Source of the DNA: CADEEV01 sp964442185
Lineage (GTDB): Bacteria; Acidobacteriota; Vicinamibacteria; Fen-336
Assembly (NCBI GenBank): GCA_964442185.1
Contig: CAYTWT010000293.1
Location: forward strand, 30,758-94,757
DNA: 64,000 nt
Reading direction: 5' to 3'
The notes beneath the pieces are model-generated. The model was not told the DNA's origin. It did no database searches and worked only from the letters and a program-made list of their open reading frames with translations. How positions within the stretch are numbered: the first letter of the stretch is position 1; every line of letters begins with the position of its first letter. Both the position numbers and the translations under genes were made by a program. Shown piece by piece: positions 42,992-52,297 of this stretch.

Positions 42992-44011
42992 ATGAACGTC
43001 ATCGACCTGCGCTCGGATACCGTGACCAAGCCGACGCCCGCCATGCGCAAGGCGATGGCCGAGGCCGAGGTCGGGGACGATCTTTACGGCGAGGATCCGA
43101 CCGTCAATCGCCTTCAGGCGCAGGCGGCGCAACTCCTGGGCTTCGAGGCCGCGCTCTTCGTCCCGACGGGCACGATGGGGAACGAGATTGCGATCGCGCT
43201 GCTCACGACGCCCGGCCAGCTGGTGCTCGCCGACGAGCGCAGCCACGTGATCGAGTACGAGCTCGCGGGTATGGCTGCGCACTCGGGCGTAATGCCGCGC
43301 GTCGTCCGCACGCAGGACGGGAAGCTGACGCCCGAACTGCTGCGCTCCGCACAGAAACCAGCGGCTCCCAATCGCTCCGCGATCGGGATGGTCGTTCTCG
43401 AGAACACCCACAACCTCGCGGGTGGCAGCGTCTCGAACGTCGCCGAGATGCAGGCGGCGATCGCGGTGGCCCACGAGCTCGGCTGGCGCGTCCACGTGGA
43501 CGGCGCCCGCTTGTGGAACGCGGCCGTGGCCCTGGCTGTCGAGCCGAAGGCCCTCGTGTCCGGCGCGGACACGCTGATGGTGGCGCTGTCTAAGGGCCTG
43601 TGTTGCCCCGTGGGCTCGTTGCTGCTCGGCTCCGGAGAACTCGTGGCTAGCGCCCGTCGTCACCGGCAGCTCTTCGGCGGCGGCATGCGTCAGAGCGGCA
43701 TCCTCGCGGCGGCGGGCCTGGTGGCCCTGGATACGCTGCTCCCGCGCCTGGCCGAGGATCATGCGCACGCGCGGCTTCTGACCGATGCCATGATGGGCCA
43801 TGCCGGCGTTCGCGCTCTTCCGGCGCAGACCAACATCGCGGTTGCCACGCTCGAGGCCGGGAACGCCCCCGAGATCGCGGCGGCCCTCAAGGGTCGGGGC
43901 GTGCTCGGGAGCGCGATGGACCAGGTGACGCTGCGTCTGGTCACGCATCGCGACGTGTCGCGCAGCGACTGCGAGCGCGCGGCGGAGATCCTCCGGGAGG
44001 TCCTGGCATGA
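42992..44011 (+). CDS. Low-specificity L-threonine aldolase
   Basis: A PLP-dependent fold-type I enzyme splitting threonine/allo-threonine into glycine and acetaldehyde. From ATG 42992 it has 339 residues: 'IDLRSDTVTKPTPAMRKAMAEAEVGDDLYGEDPTVNRLQ', 'FVPTGTMGNEIAIALL' and 'VDGARLWNAAVAL', with the PLP-lysine in 'MVALSKGLCCPVGSLLLG'. The upstream extension of the frame overlaps the DinB gene and is not family-like. It overlaps the next gene by 4 nt. Confidence 0.93.
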   Translation: MNVIDLRSDTVTKPTPAMRKAMAEAEVGDDLYGEDPTVNRLQAQAAQLLGFEAALFVPTGTMGNEIAIALLTTPGQLVLADERSHVIEYELAGMAAHSGVMPRVVRTQDGKLTPELLRSAQKPAAPNRSAIGMVVLENTHNLAGGSVSNVAEMQAAIAVAHELGWRVHVDGARLWNAAVALAVEPKALVSGADTLMVALSKGLCCPVGSLLLGSGELVASARRHRQLFGGGMRQSGILAAAGLVALDTLLPRLAEDHAHARLLTDAMMGHAGVRALPAQTNIAVATLEAGNAPEIAAALKGRGVLGSAMDQVTLRLVTHRDVSRSDCERAAEILREVLA

Positions 44012-45753
44012 AACGTATGGTGGTTGTTGGTCTCGCCGCGATCTTCGATGCGGGCGCGGCGCGGGCGGCGGAGCCGGTTATCCTGCGCGATGTGGCCGTG
44101 CCGATGCGCGATGGCGTCGTGCTCCGAGCCGACGTGCTTCGGCCCCAGACCACGGGCCCGTTCGCCGTCCTCGTCTACCGCACGCCGTACGACAAGAAAT
44201 CGTCGCAGGAAAGCTACACGACGTTCGCGCACGCGGTCGAGCGCGGCTACGCGGTGGTGATCCAGGACGTGCGCGGACGCTATGCCTCGGCCGGCGAGTA
44301 TGCGGCCTATCGGCACGAGGGCCAGGACGGCTTCGACACGATCGAGTGGGCCGCGAAGCAGCCCTGGTCGAACGGCGACGTGGGAACTTTCGGGCTTTCG
44401 TATCCTGGCGCCGTGCAGTGGCTCGCCGCGATGGAGTCGCCGCCGCACCTCAAGGCGATGGCGCCGGCCATGACGTTCGCCACGCCGCGCAACTTTTTCC
44501 TCTCCGGCGGGGTGTTCGACCTCTCCTGGATCAGCTGGATCTGGAACAACATCGCGCCCGACACGCGTGTTCGCAAGAACCTGCCCGGCCCACGCACCGG
44601 TGAAGAGGCCGAGGCGGAATGGGTGAAGCGCCGCGACGACTTCCGCCGACGCCTGCCGCTGAATGCGCTCCACGAGCTGCGTGACACGGCGCCCTACTAC
44701 TTCGAATGGATGGAGCATCCCGCGGCCGATCCGTGGTGGGACTGGGCCGAGCTGCGCGGCAAGTACTCCCGCGTCAAGGCTGCGGTGCTGAACCTCTCGG
44801 GCTGGCACGACGAGGCCTACGGTCCCGACGGCGCCATCACCAACTTCCGTGGCTTGCTCGAGTCGCGCAAGGGCGAAGCCGATCCGCGAGCGCGGCTCGT
44901 GATGGGACCGTGGGTGCACGGCGTCGGGGCGACGAAGGCCGAGAAGGCGGGTGATCGAGCATTCGGTCCCGCGGCGGCGATCGACTACGACGAGACGCTG
45001 CTGCGCTTCATGGACCGTTACCTGCGCGGGATCGACAACGGACTCGACAAGGAGAAGCGGGCCCGTGTCTTCGTGATGGGCGAGAACGCCTGGCACGAAG
45101 GCGACGGCTGGCCGTTGGCGCCCACGCGCCGCCTCACGTTCTTTCTCTCGCGTGACGGAGCCGGTCCGGGCCGGCTCGTGACCGAGGCCCCGTCGGTTCA
45201 CGGCGGCGCCACGTCATTCGTCTCGGACCCGGCGAATCCGGTCACCGATCCGTTCGCGAACAGCGTGGGCGCTCACGACTACCGCGAGCTTCCGAAACGT
45301 GCCGATACCGCGAGCTTCGAGACAGAGCCCTTCGAGGCCGACGTCACCGTGATCGGCGCGATGCAGGCGGAGATCTGCATCTCCGCCGACGCGCCCGACA
45401 CCGACTTGTGGGTCAAGGTCTACGACGTCGCGCCCGACGGCACCGCTTTCAACCTGATGAGCCCGGGCCTCGACGTGCAGCGCGCCAGCACACGCGACGG
45501 CAGCCTGACGCCGCGGCTCCTGAAGAAGGGCGAGGTCGTCGTGCTCGAGTTCGCCAATCTCTATACGGGCAACCGTTTCTTGAAAGGCCATCGGCTTCGC
45601 GTCGTCCTCACGCCCGAGTTCTTCCCGCACTTCTCGCGCAACCTGCACAGCGGCGAGCGCGAGACGACTTCGGCCGACATGCGCAAGGCCAGGATCACGA
45701 TTCATCACGACTCGCGCCACCCGTCGCGCCTCGTGCTGCCGGTGCTCCCGTAG
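44008..45753 (+). CDS. CocE/NonD-family hydrolase (X-Pro dipeptidyl-peptidase-like)
   Basis: A 581-residue S15-family serine hydrolase with a signal peptide (MKRMVVVGLAAIFDAGAARA). Alpha/beta core: 'VPMRDGVVLRADVLRP', 'VIQDVRGRYASAGEY', and the nucleophile motif GTFGLSYPGAVQW. The acid and His lie further on ('SGWHDEAYGPDG', 'MGPWVHGVG'). A C-terminal jelly-roll domain follows ('LKGHRLRVVLTPEFFPHFSRN'). Relatives hydrolyse acyl esters or N-terminal Xaa-Pro peptides. It forms an operon with the threonine aldolase and the peptidase fusion downstream. Confidence 0.9.
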   Translation: MKRMVVVGLAAIFDAGAARAAEPVILRDVAVPMRDGVVLRADVLRPQTTGPFAVLVYRTPYDKKSSQESYTTFAHAVERGYAVVIQDVRGRYASAGEYAAYRHEGQDGFDTIEWAAKQPWSNGDVGTFGLSYPGAVQWLAAMESPPHLKAMAPAMTFATPRNFFLSGGVFDLSWISWIWNNIAPDTRVRKNLPGPRTGEEAEAEWVKRRDDFRRRLPLNALHELRDTAPYYFEWMEHPAADPWWDWAELRGKYSRVKAAVLNLSGWHDEAYGPDGAITNFRGLLESRKGEADPRARLVMGPWVHGVGATKAEKAGDRAFGPAAAIDYDETLLRFMDRYLRGIDNGLDKEKRARVFVMGENAWHEGDGWPLAPTRRLTFFLSRDGAGPGRLVTEAPSVHGGATSFVSDPANPVTDPFANSVGAHDYRELPKRADTASFETEPFEADVTVIGAMQAEICISADAPDTDLWVKVYDVAPDGTAFNLMSPGLDVQRASTRDGSLTPRLLKKGEVVVLEFANLYTGNRFLKGHRLRVVLTPEFFPHFSRNLHSGERETTSADMRKARITIHHDSRHPSRLVLPVLP

Positions 45754-45757
45754 CCGC

Positions 45758-48562
45758 ATGACGCTTGTTCACCGGCTGCTGCTGCCCGTAGCGCTCGCCG
45801 CTCCAGCCGCGTGGGCGCAGGACGATCCCGAGGCCCGCCTCAAGGCGACGCTCTCGGCCGAGCGGATCGGCGAATTTCACGCCCGTCTGACGCGCGAGCC
45901 TCACGTCGCCGGCACGCCGGAGAGCCGGGGGGTCGCGGCTGAGATCGAGCGGACGCTCGCGACGATGGGCTTGGCGACGGAGGTCCGCAGCTACGACGTA
46001 TACCTGTCGTATCCGAAGCAGATCGCGGTCCGCCTGACCCGGCCCGAGAGGCGCGCGCTTTCCGTCACCGAGCCCGTGGACCCGCGCGATCCGGACACGG
46101 CGAACCCCAGGCTCACGCCGGGCTTCGTGGCCTATTCGGCGTCCGGTCACGTGACCGCTCCCGTCGTCTACGTGAACTACGGCCTGCCCGCCGACCACGA
46201 GGCGCTCGAGGCCAAGGGCGTCACCGTGCGCGGCGCCATCGCGCTCGCCCGCTACGGCAAGGTGCACCGCGCCGTGAAGGTGCACACGGCCGAGACGCGG
46301 GGCGCCGCGGGCATCCTGATCTACAGCGACCCCGCCGACGATGGCGCGGCGCAGGGCGAGGTCTGGCCGAAGGGACCGTGGCGCGCGCCGACGTTCCTGC
46401 AACGCGGCAACGCGAAGTACAGCTGGTTCTGGCACGGCGATCCGCTGACGCCCGGTGTCGCGGCGACCGCTGAGGCGAAGCGGCTCGACCCGAGGAGCGT
46501 CCCTACCCTTCCGAAGATTCCTGCGGCCGTGCTCTCCGCGGCTGCGGCGCAGGAGATCCTTTCGCGGCTGCGCGGCGGCGGCCCTGGTCCCGCGGTCGTC
46601 GAGATGGACGTCGCGATGACGAACGGCCTGCGGCCGATCTATGACGTGATCGCGCGGATCGACGGCAAGGAAGAACCCGATCGCGAGGTGATCCTCGGCA
46701 CGCACCATGACGCGTGGACCTTCGGCGGCGTCGATCCCGGCAGCGCGGCAGCGTCGGTCCTGGAACTGGCGCGCGCGTTTTCTGAGATGCGCAAGAGCGG
46801 CTGGCAGCCACGGCGCTCGATCGTGTTCGCATTCTGGGATGCGGAGGAGTACGGCCTGATCGGCTCCACAGAGTATGCCGAGGACCGCGGGGCCGAGCTA
46901 CGTGAGCGCGCCGTCACGTACATCAACACCGACTACTACCTCGCGGGCCGGCTCGAAGCGGGTGGGACGGCGTCGCTGCGCGATCTGATGGACTCGGTCG
47001 CGGGTGAGAAGATCGAGCTAGCACCCCTCGGCAGCGGCGCCGACTTCGTGCCGTTTCAGGATCACCTAGGCCTGCCGGCACTGTCGATCGAGTACGGGAT
47101 CCCCGGGAGCTACGGCTCGTACCACTCAGCCTACGACACGCGGCAGTGGATGCAGAGATACGGCGACCCAGGCTGGGCCTACGGCGTGAAGCTCGCCGAC
47201 ACGCTCGGTCGCACGGTGTTGCGCCTGGCCTCGGCTCCGGTGCTGCCATTTCAGTTCACGCGCACGGCCGAGGCGCTCACCGGCTACCTCGATCAGCTCG
47301 AGGCAGTGAACCGTGCCGCGGGTTCCAGGCTCGCCGAGCTTGGCTTCGGATCCACGCGCGCGAAGCTCACGGCGCTGGCCGAAGCGGCCCGCGCTTTCGA
47401 GGCGTCGTCCTCGCGAGGCGCCAGCGTTACGTCGTCTGCGCTGCGCGAGATCAACGACCGCTTGCTGCGCGCCGAGACCGGCTTTGCTCGACCCGCGGGC
47501 GAGTCGTGGTACCGGCACGTGGTCTACGGCTGGGACATCTACTCGCTCTACAGCGGCGACACGCTGCCAACCCTGCGCGCCGCGATCGCAAAGGCGGACA
47601 CGCCGGCGTTCGCCCGCGAACGCGAGCGGCTGGAGCAGGCGATCACCGCTGCGACGAGCGAACTCACGGCCGCTACAGCCCTTGCGTCCGCGCAAACGAG
47701 CGAGCCTTGGTGCGACCAGTTGCCGCGGCCAGCCTACGCGTCGCTCGAGCGCGTGCCGGTTTCAGACGCCTGGTTCCAGGTCTACCGGGTGTCTGCTGGT
47801 GTCTTTGCGATCTACGAGCCGTACCAGTTCCAGGAGGTCATCTCGTATCTGATCGTGGGCTCCGAGCAGGCCATCTTGTTCGACACCGGTATGGGCATCG
47901 GCCGACTTCGCTCGGTAGTGAGCGATCTCACCAATCTTCCGCTCCGCGTCGTCAACTCCCACACGCACTTCGATCACGTGGGCGCAAACGCGGACTTCGA
48001 CACGGTTCTCGCCATGGACACTGCCTTCACGCGCCAGAGCGCGGAAGGCCTGCCCCACGAAGCGGTGCGAGGCGAAGTCGCGGCGGAGGCGCTGTGTCGC
48101 GCGCTCCCGGAAGGCGTCACGGCCGAGTTGTATCGGAGCCGGCCTTTCAAGATCAGCGGACGCTTGAAGGATGGCGATGTGCTCGACCTCGGCGGCCGGA
48201 GTCTCGAGGTCCTGAGCGTGCCGGGCCACACGCCTGACGCCATCGCGCTACTGGACCGAGCCGGCGGCCTGCTGTGGACGGGAGATACGTTCTACCTAGG
48301 TCCGATCTGGCTGTTTGTCCCCGAGACCGACTTCGAGGCCTACGCGGCCTCCGTAGAGCGCCTTGCGAAGCTGGTCCCGGAGCTCCGGCTGCTCCTGCCG
48401 GCGCACAACACTCCGACGGCCGAGCCCCGTCGCCTCGAGCAACTGAAGGCAGCCGTCGCCGCGATCCGCGCGGGGACGGCGAAGTCGCACCCAGGGCCGG
48501 AGGATCGCGTCGAGTTCGAGTTCGACGGCTTCTCGATCTTGCTCAAGCCGGGCGCACGCTAA
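45758..48562 (+). CDS. M28 peptidase (glutamate carboxypeptidase II-like) fused to a metallo-beta-lactamase domain
   Basis: A 934-residue exported protein (signal peptide 1-21, ending AAWAQ). The N-terminal 650 residues follow the GCPII/transferrin-receptor layout. A PA domain (about 115-260) precedes the M28 core, with zinc ligands in 'GTHHDAWTFGGVDPGSAAA' (from about 314), 'WDAEEYGLIGSTEYAED' (about 361), 'NTDYYLAG' and 'SYHSAYDT' (about 455). A TfR-like helical dimerisation domain follows. Residues about 690-900 form a complete MBL fold with 'NSHTHFDHVGAN', 'VPGHTPDAI', 'WTGDTFY' and 'LPAHNTP'. Both active sites look intact, making a two-enzyme periplasmic protein. I do not know this fusion. 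Confidence 0.88.
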   Translation: MTLVHRLLLPVALAAPAAWAQDDPEARLKATLSAERIGEFHARLTREPHVAGTPESRGVAAEIERTLATMGLATEVRSYDVYLSYPKQIAVRLTRPERRALSVTEPVDPRDPDTANPRLTPGFVAYSASGHVTAPVVYVNYGLPADHEALEAKGVTVRGAIALARYGKVHRAVKVHTAETRGAAGILIYSDPADDGAAQGEVWPKGPWRAPTFLQRGNAKYSWFWHGDPLTPGVAATAEAKRLDPRSVPTLPKIPAAVLSAAAAQEILSRLRGGGPGPAVVEMDVAMTNGLRPIYDVIARIDGKEEPDREVILGTHHDAWTFGGVDPGSAAASVLELARAFSEMRKSGWQPRRSIVFAFWDAEEYGLIGSTEYAEDRGAELRERAVTYINTDYYLAGRLEAGGTASLRDLMDSVAGEKIELAPLGSGADFVPFQDHLGLPALSIEYGIPGSYGSYHSAYDTRQWMQRYGDPGWAYGVKLADTLGRTVLRLASAPVLPFQFTRTAEALTGYLDQLEAVNRAAGSRLAELGFGSTRAKLTALAEAARAFEASSSRGASVTSSALREINDRLLRAETGFARPAGESWYRHVVYGWDIYSLYSGDTLPTLRAAIAKADTPAFARERERLEQAITAATSELTAATALASAQTSEPWCDQLPRPAYASLERVPVSDAWFQVYRVSAGVFAIYEPYQFQEVISYLIVGSEQAILFDTGMGIGRLRSVVSDLTNLPLRVVNSHTHFDHVGANADFDTVLAMDTAFTRQSAEGLPHEAVRGEVAAEALCRALPEGVTAELYRSRPFKISGRLKDGDVLDLGGRSLEVLSVPGHTPDAIALLDRAGGLLWTGDTFYLGPIWLFVPETDFEAYAASVERLAKLVPELRLLLPAHNTPTAEPRRLEQLKAAVAAIRAGTAKSHPGPEDRVEFEFDGFSILLKPGAR

Positions 48563-48596
48563 CGGCGGCGCCGGGCGCGATGCTATCGTCGGCCGA

Positions 48597-50036
48597 ATGA
48601 AGCGGGATCTCGGCGCGCTGACCGGGCGTGAGCACGACGTGCTCGTGATCGGCGGCGGCATTCACGGTGCCTTCGCGGCCTGGGACGCCGCGCAGCGCGG
48701 GCTTCTGACGGCACTGGTCGAGGCCGAGGACTTCGGCGCGGGCACCTCCTGGAACAGCCTGAAGACGATTCACGGCGGCCTGCGCTACCTGCAGTCTCTC
48801 GACCTGCCGCGCATGCGCGAATCGATTCGTGAACGGCGGACGCTGCTGGCCATCGCGCCCGAGCTGGTGCGGCCGCTGGCCTTCGTGGTTCCGACCTACG
48901 GTCACGGAATCAAGGGCCGCGAAGCCTTGGCGCTCGCGCTTCGCATCAACGACCTCGTGAGCGCCGATCGCAACGCCGGCCTAGCTCCAGCCCAGTGGCT
49001 CGCCCCGAGCCGGAGCCTGTCGCGGGACGAGTTCCTGCGCCTCGTGCCGGGAGCGTCGGCGGAGCGGCTGACCGGCGGGGGAATCTGGATCGATGCGCAG
49101 GTGGAGAGCAGCGAGCGGCTGGTCGTTGGCCTGCTGCACGCGGCGGCGGAGTGCGGCGCAGCACTCGCGAACCACGCGCGCGTCACGCGGGCGCTCCGCC
49201 GCGATGGTCGCATCGTTGGCGTTTCGGTGCTCGACGCCTTGGGCGGCGGCGCCCTCGAGGTTCGGGCGCGCCAGGTTCTGAACGCCGCTGGTCCGGGGAT
49301 GGACGACGTGCTCGCCAGCCTGGGCGTGCGGCGCACGCCGGTGCCGCTGCTTCGCGCCTTGAACCTCGTCCTGAAGCGTTCCGTCGCCAAGGGTCACGCG
49401 ATCGGCGCCTTGAGCTCAGGCCGCTATTTGTTCCTCGTCCCCTGGCGCGAGCGCGCGATGATCGGCACGGATTACGTGCCCGCCAGTGGAGCGAGCGATC
49501 CCGCCGAGGCACGCCGCTTTCTCGAAGAAGCCTCACGCGCGTTTCCCTGGGCGAAGCTCGGCATGGAGGACGTGGCGCTGGTCCATCGGGGCCGAGTGCC
49601 GGGCCTCGATGCGAAGCGCCTGGCGGTGCGCCACCTGCTGCTCGACCACGCGGCCGAAGGCGCGCCGGGCCTGAGCTCCGTGCAGGGCGTCAAGTACACG
49701 ACCGCTCGAGCCGTGGCCGAAGAGGCGATCGATCGGCTCTGCCACAAGCTCGGTCAGGCGCGGCCCTCGCGCACGGCCGCGACACGACTCCTCCACGCGC
49801 GCGCTCTCGAAGGCGCCCTTCCGACGCGGGCCCTGCAGGCCGTTCGCGAGGAGATGGCGCTGACCCTCCCCGACGCTGTACTCCGGCGCCTCGATCTCGG
49901 GACCGCTGGCCCGGCCGCCGCGGCGGACGTCGAGATCGTGGCGCAGACGCTGGCCACGGAACAAGGCTGGGACCAGGCACGCGTCGAGGCCGAGAAGCAG
50001 GCGCTGACCGACGCCGTGGCGCGCACCGTGCTATGA
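48597..50036 (+). CDS. FAD-dependent glycerol-3-phosphate dehydrogenase (GlpD-like)
   Basis: A 479-residue FAD oxidoreductase of the GlpA/GlpD family. The FAD motif 'DVLVIGGGIHGAFAAWDAAQRGLLTALVEAEDFGAGTSWNSLKTIHGGLRYL' at the N-terminus includes the GlpD-type 'GTS..S.K..HGGLRYL' block. 'LFLVPWRERAMIGTDYVPA' and 'GVKYTTARAVAEEAID' match the substrate domain. It is shorter at the C-terminus than E. coli GlpD. It would feed electrons to the quinone pool at the inner membrane. TATCGT lies 7 nt before the ATG (possible leaderless start). Confidence 0.85.
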   Translation: MKRDLGALTGREHDVLVIGGGIHGAFAAWDAAQRGLLTALVEAEDFGAGTSWNSLKTIHGGLRYLQSLDLPRMRESIRERRTLLAIAPELVRPLAFVVPTYGHGIKGREALALALRINDLVSADRNAGLAPAQWLAPSRSLSRDEFLRLVPGASAERLTGGGIWIDAQVESSERLVVGLLHAAAECGAALANHARVTRALRRDGRIVGVSVLDALGGGALEVRARQVLNAAGPGMDDVLASLGVRRTPVPLLRALNLVLKRSVAKGHAIGALSSGRYLFLVPWRERAMIGTDYVPASGASDPAEARRFLEEASRAFPWAKLGMEDVALVHRGRVPGLDAKRLAVRHLLLDHAAEGAPGLSSVQGVKYTTARAVAEEAIDRLCHKLGQARPSRTAATRLLHARALEGALPTRALQAVREEMALTLPDAVLRRLDLGTAGPAAAADVEIVAQTLATEQGWDQARVEAEKQALTDAVARTVL

Positions 50037-50069
50037 GCGCCCCGGGAAACTTGCTATCGTGAGCTTTGC

Positions 50070-51530
50070 ATGAGCCCCCGCGAGAAGGCCCGGCCCCAGC
50101 CGCTTCGCGAGGCACAGGACCGGACGATCCGCGCGCTCATGTCGCTGGTCGACGACCTGACGGTCGAGGTCGACGAAGAAGGCTTGCTCACCTCGACGCT
50201 CGAGCACGTGGTGCGGACGCTCGCTGTGACCGGGGGGCTCACGCTGCTGGCGGACTCGGAGCGCGTGCTCCGGGCGGCGGCCCAGTTCCGCGCGCCCAGC
50301 CACGACATGGCAGCGACCATGGAGCTGGCGCGGGCTTCGCTCGATCGGGAGCGTCCGCTCGTGAAGGAAAGCGACGGCGGGGGCTGGCTCGCCGCCGCTC
50401 CGCTCATAACCAAGCAGCGCCAGCTCGGCGTGCTCACGATTCACGACGCAACCGAAGACAGCATGGCCCCGGACCTGGAGCTGCTCGAGGCCCTGGGCAA
50501 GCAGATCGGCACGGGCCTCGACAATGCCCGGCTCTACGCCGAGCTGCGCGCGAGCACGACAAGGCTCGAGTTCCTGAACCGCATCTCCTCGGCGCTGACG
50601 GCGGGCATGGACCTGAAGACGGTCGTGCCGGCCTTCGCGAAAGAGATCGCGGCGCTGCAGGAATTCGACCGGCTGGCCTGCGGCTTCGTCAACGAGTCGG
50701 GGGACTACATCGAGATCACGGGCTATCCCGACGAGGCGACCTGGGGTCTGGGCAGCGTGCTGCCCGTGGTCGGCAGCGGGCCCGGCTCGGTCGTCCTCAA
50801 CAACCGGGCGATCCTGCAGCACGACCTGCTCCACGAGCATCGCTTCATCGAAGACATGCGCCTGCTCGAGGAGGGGATCCGCTCCTACGTGATCCTGCCG
50901 CTCAACGCGCGTGGCCGCAGCATCGGCGTGCTGGCGCTCGGCTCCACGCGCGCGGAGGCGTACGGCGACGCGACGCTCGCGCACGTTCAGCCGCTCGCCG
51001 ACTCGGTCGCGCTCGCCTTCGAGAACGTGCGGCTGTTCCAGAAGACACGCGAGCTCTCGATCACCGACGAGGTGACGCCGCTCTACAACTTCCGTTTCTT
51101 CCACCAGATCCTCGATCGCGAGCTGAAGCTCGTGGACCGCTACAAGTCCGTGCTGTCGCTGATCTTCGTGGACCTCGACCACTTCAAGCCGATCAACGAC
51201 CAGTTCGGCCACCTGCGCGGCAGCCGTGTGCTGCGCGAAGTGGGCTTTCTGATGCGCTCGGCCGTGCGCGAGACCGACTATCCGGCCCGCTACGGCGGCG
51301 ACGAGTTCGTCGTGATCCTGCCCCAGACGGACAGCGAAGCCGCGACTGCCCTGAGCGAAAAGCTGCGCGCGACGGTCGAGGGCCACACCTTCTTGCAAGA
51401 GGAGGGCATCAACGCCCGCATCGGCATGTCGGCCGGGGTTGCGACCTACCCGAGCGAGGCGCGCTCGAAGGAGTCGCTGATCCGCCTCGCCGATGCGCGC
51501 ATGTACAAGGACAAGGAAGAAAGGCGTTAG
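50070..51530 (+). CDS. GAF-GAF-GGDEF diguanylate cyclase
   Basis: A 486-residue soluble c-di-GMP synthase. Two GAF-like domains (about 20-165 and 170-325, e.g. 'TRLEFLNRISSALTAGMDLKTVVPAFAKEIAAL') precede a GGDEF domain (about 330-486). The GGDEF motif is intact ('ARYGGDEFVVIL') and an RxxD I-site (RETD) precedes it by five residues. 'FVDLDHFKPINDQFGHLRGSRVLREVG' is the metal/GTP site. The GAF domains probably sense a small ligand. TATCGT lies 9 nt before the ATG. The 3' end overlaps the convergent methyltransferase by 4 nt. Confidence 0.93.
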   Translation: MSPREKARPQPLREAQDRTIRALMSLVDDLTVEVDEEGLLTSTLEHVVRTLAVTGGLTLLADSERVLRAAAQFRAPSHDMAATMELARASLDRERPLVKESDGGGWLAAAPLITKQRQLGVLTIHDATEDSMAPDLELLEALGKQIGTGLDNARLYAELRASTTRLEFLNRISSALTAGMDLKTVVPAFAKEIAALQEFDRLACGFVNESGDYIEITGYPDEATWGLGSVLPVVGSGPGSVVLNNRAILQHDLLHEHRFIEDMRLLEEGIRSYVILPLNARGRSIGVLALGSTRAEAYGDATLAHVQPLADSVALAFENVRLFQKTRELSITDEVTPLYNFRFFHQILDRELKLVDRYKSVLSLIFVDLDHFKPINDQFGHLRGSRVLREVGFLMRSAVRETDYPARYGGDEFVVILPQTDSEAATALSEKLRATVEGHTFLQEEGINARIGMSAGVATYPSEARSKESLIRLADARMYKDKEERR

Positions 51531-52297
51531 CGCCGCTCGGCCGTGGCGATCAGCATGTAACCCGAGGCCCATGGAATCAGCGCGTCGAGTGCGGCGACCG
51601 AGGCTATGAACGGGTAGACGAGCGAGTAGACGCGGAACAGTCGGGCGTGTTTCTTCACGTCGCCGCCGGTCACCAGCATCCCCTTGGCTGAGCCCTTCTT
51701 TCCCAGGTGCTCGACACCCCAGTTGATGGCCGTGTCCACCAGTTCGGAGAAGAAGCGCGAATAGGTGCGATGGCCGCGCATCGCGAAGCCCGGCCCGAGC
51801 AGCGCGCCGAGCCCCTCGATCGTGTAGCCGGGGCGCAGGTGGCCGTGCTTTTCGTCCGTCTGCCCGAGCGCGTGGCGCGCGCGCCGGAGCAAGCTGTGCT
51901 TGAGGTGCGGCGTGTTCACTATGAGTCGCCCGCCTGGCTTCAGGATCCGGCCCAGCTCGCGCGCGAAGCTGGCCTCGTCGGGGACATGTTCGAGCATGTC
52001 CACGACCACGACACGATCGAACTCGGCGTCGGCAAATGGCAACGGCCCAGCGTCGAGCTTGTGCACGTCGCTGCCGACCAGGCTGCGGATCGAGGCCACG
52101 GCTTCGTCGGTGAGATCGGCCGACGCCCAGGAGCCGCCACGCTCCCGGAGCAGCAGGCTGATGACGCCGTTGTCGGAGCCGAGGTCGAGGCAACGCAGCC
52201 CCTCGCTCGGCCCCAGGCTCTGGGCGAGCTCGTGCAGCTTGCGCTGTTTCAGCACCGACTTGCCGAACAGGCCGACGGCCCAGGGCCTCTCAGCCAC
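51527..52297 (-). CDS. Class I SAM-dependent methyltransferase (distal gene)
   Basis: A 256-residue methyltransferase: motif I 'GLRCLDLGSDNGVISLLLRERG', acidic loop 'ASADLTDEA', then 'LPFADAEFDRVVVVDMLEHVPDEASFARELGRILKPGGRLIVNTPH' (motifs II-III). The C-terminal part has hydrophobic stretches ('LVYPFIASVAALDALIPWASGYMLIAT'), suggesting membrane association. It follows another methyltransferase with an 8-nt overlap. The substrate is unknown; lipid or polyketide/quinone type is possible given the hydrophobic tail. Confidence 0.85.
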   Translation of the reverse strand: MAERPWAVGLFGKSVLKQRKLHELAQSLGPSEGLRCLDLGSDNGVISLLLRERGGSWASADLTDEAVASIRSLVGSDVHKLDAGPLPFADAEFDRVVVVDMLEHVPDEASFARELGRILKPGGRLIVNTPHLKHSLLRRARHALGQTDEKHGHLRPGYTIEGLGALLGPGFAMRGHRTYSRFFSELVDTAINWGVEHLGKKGSAKGMLVTGGDVKKHARLFRVYSLVYPFIASVAALDALIPWASGYMLIATAERR

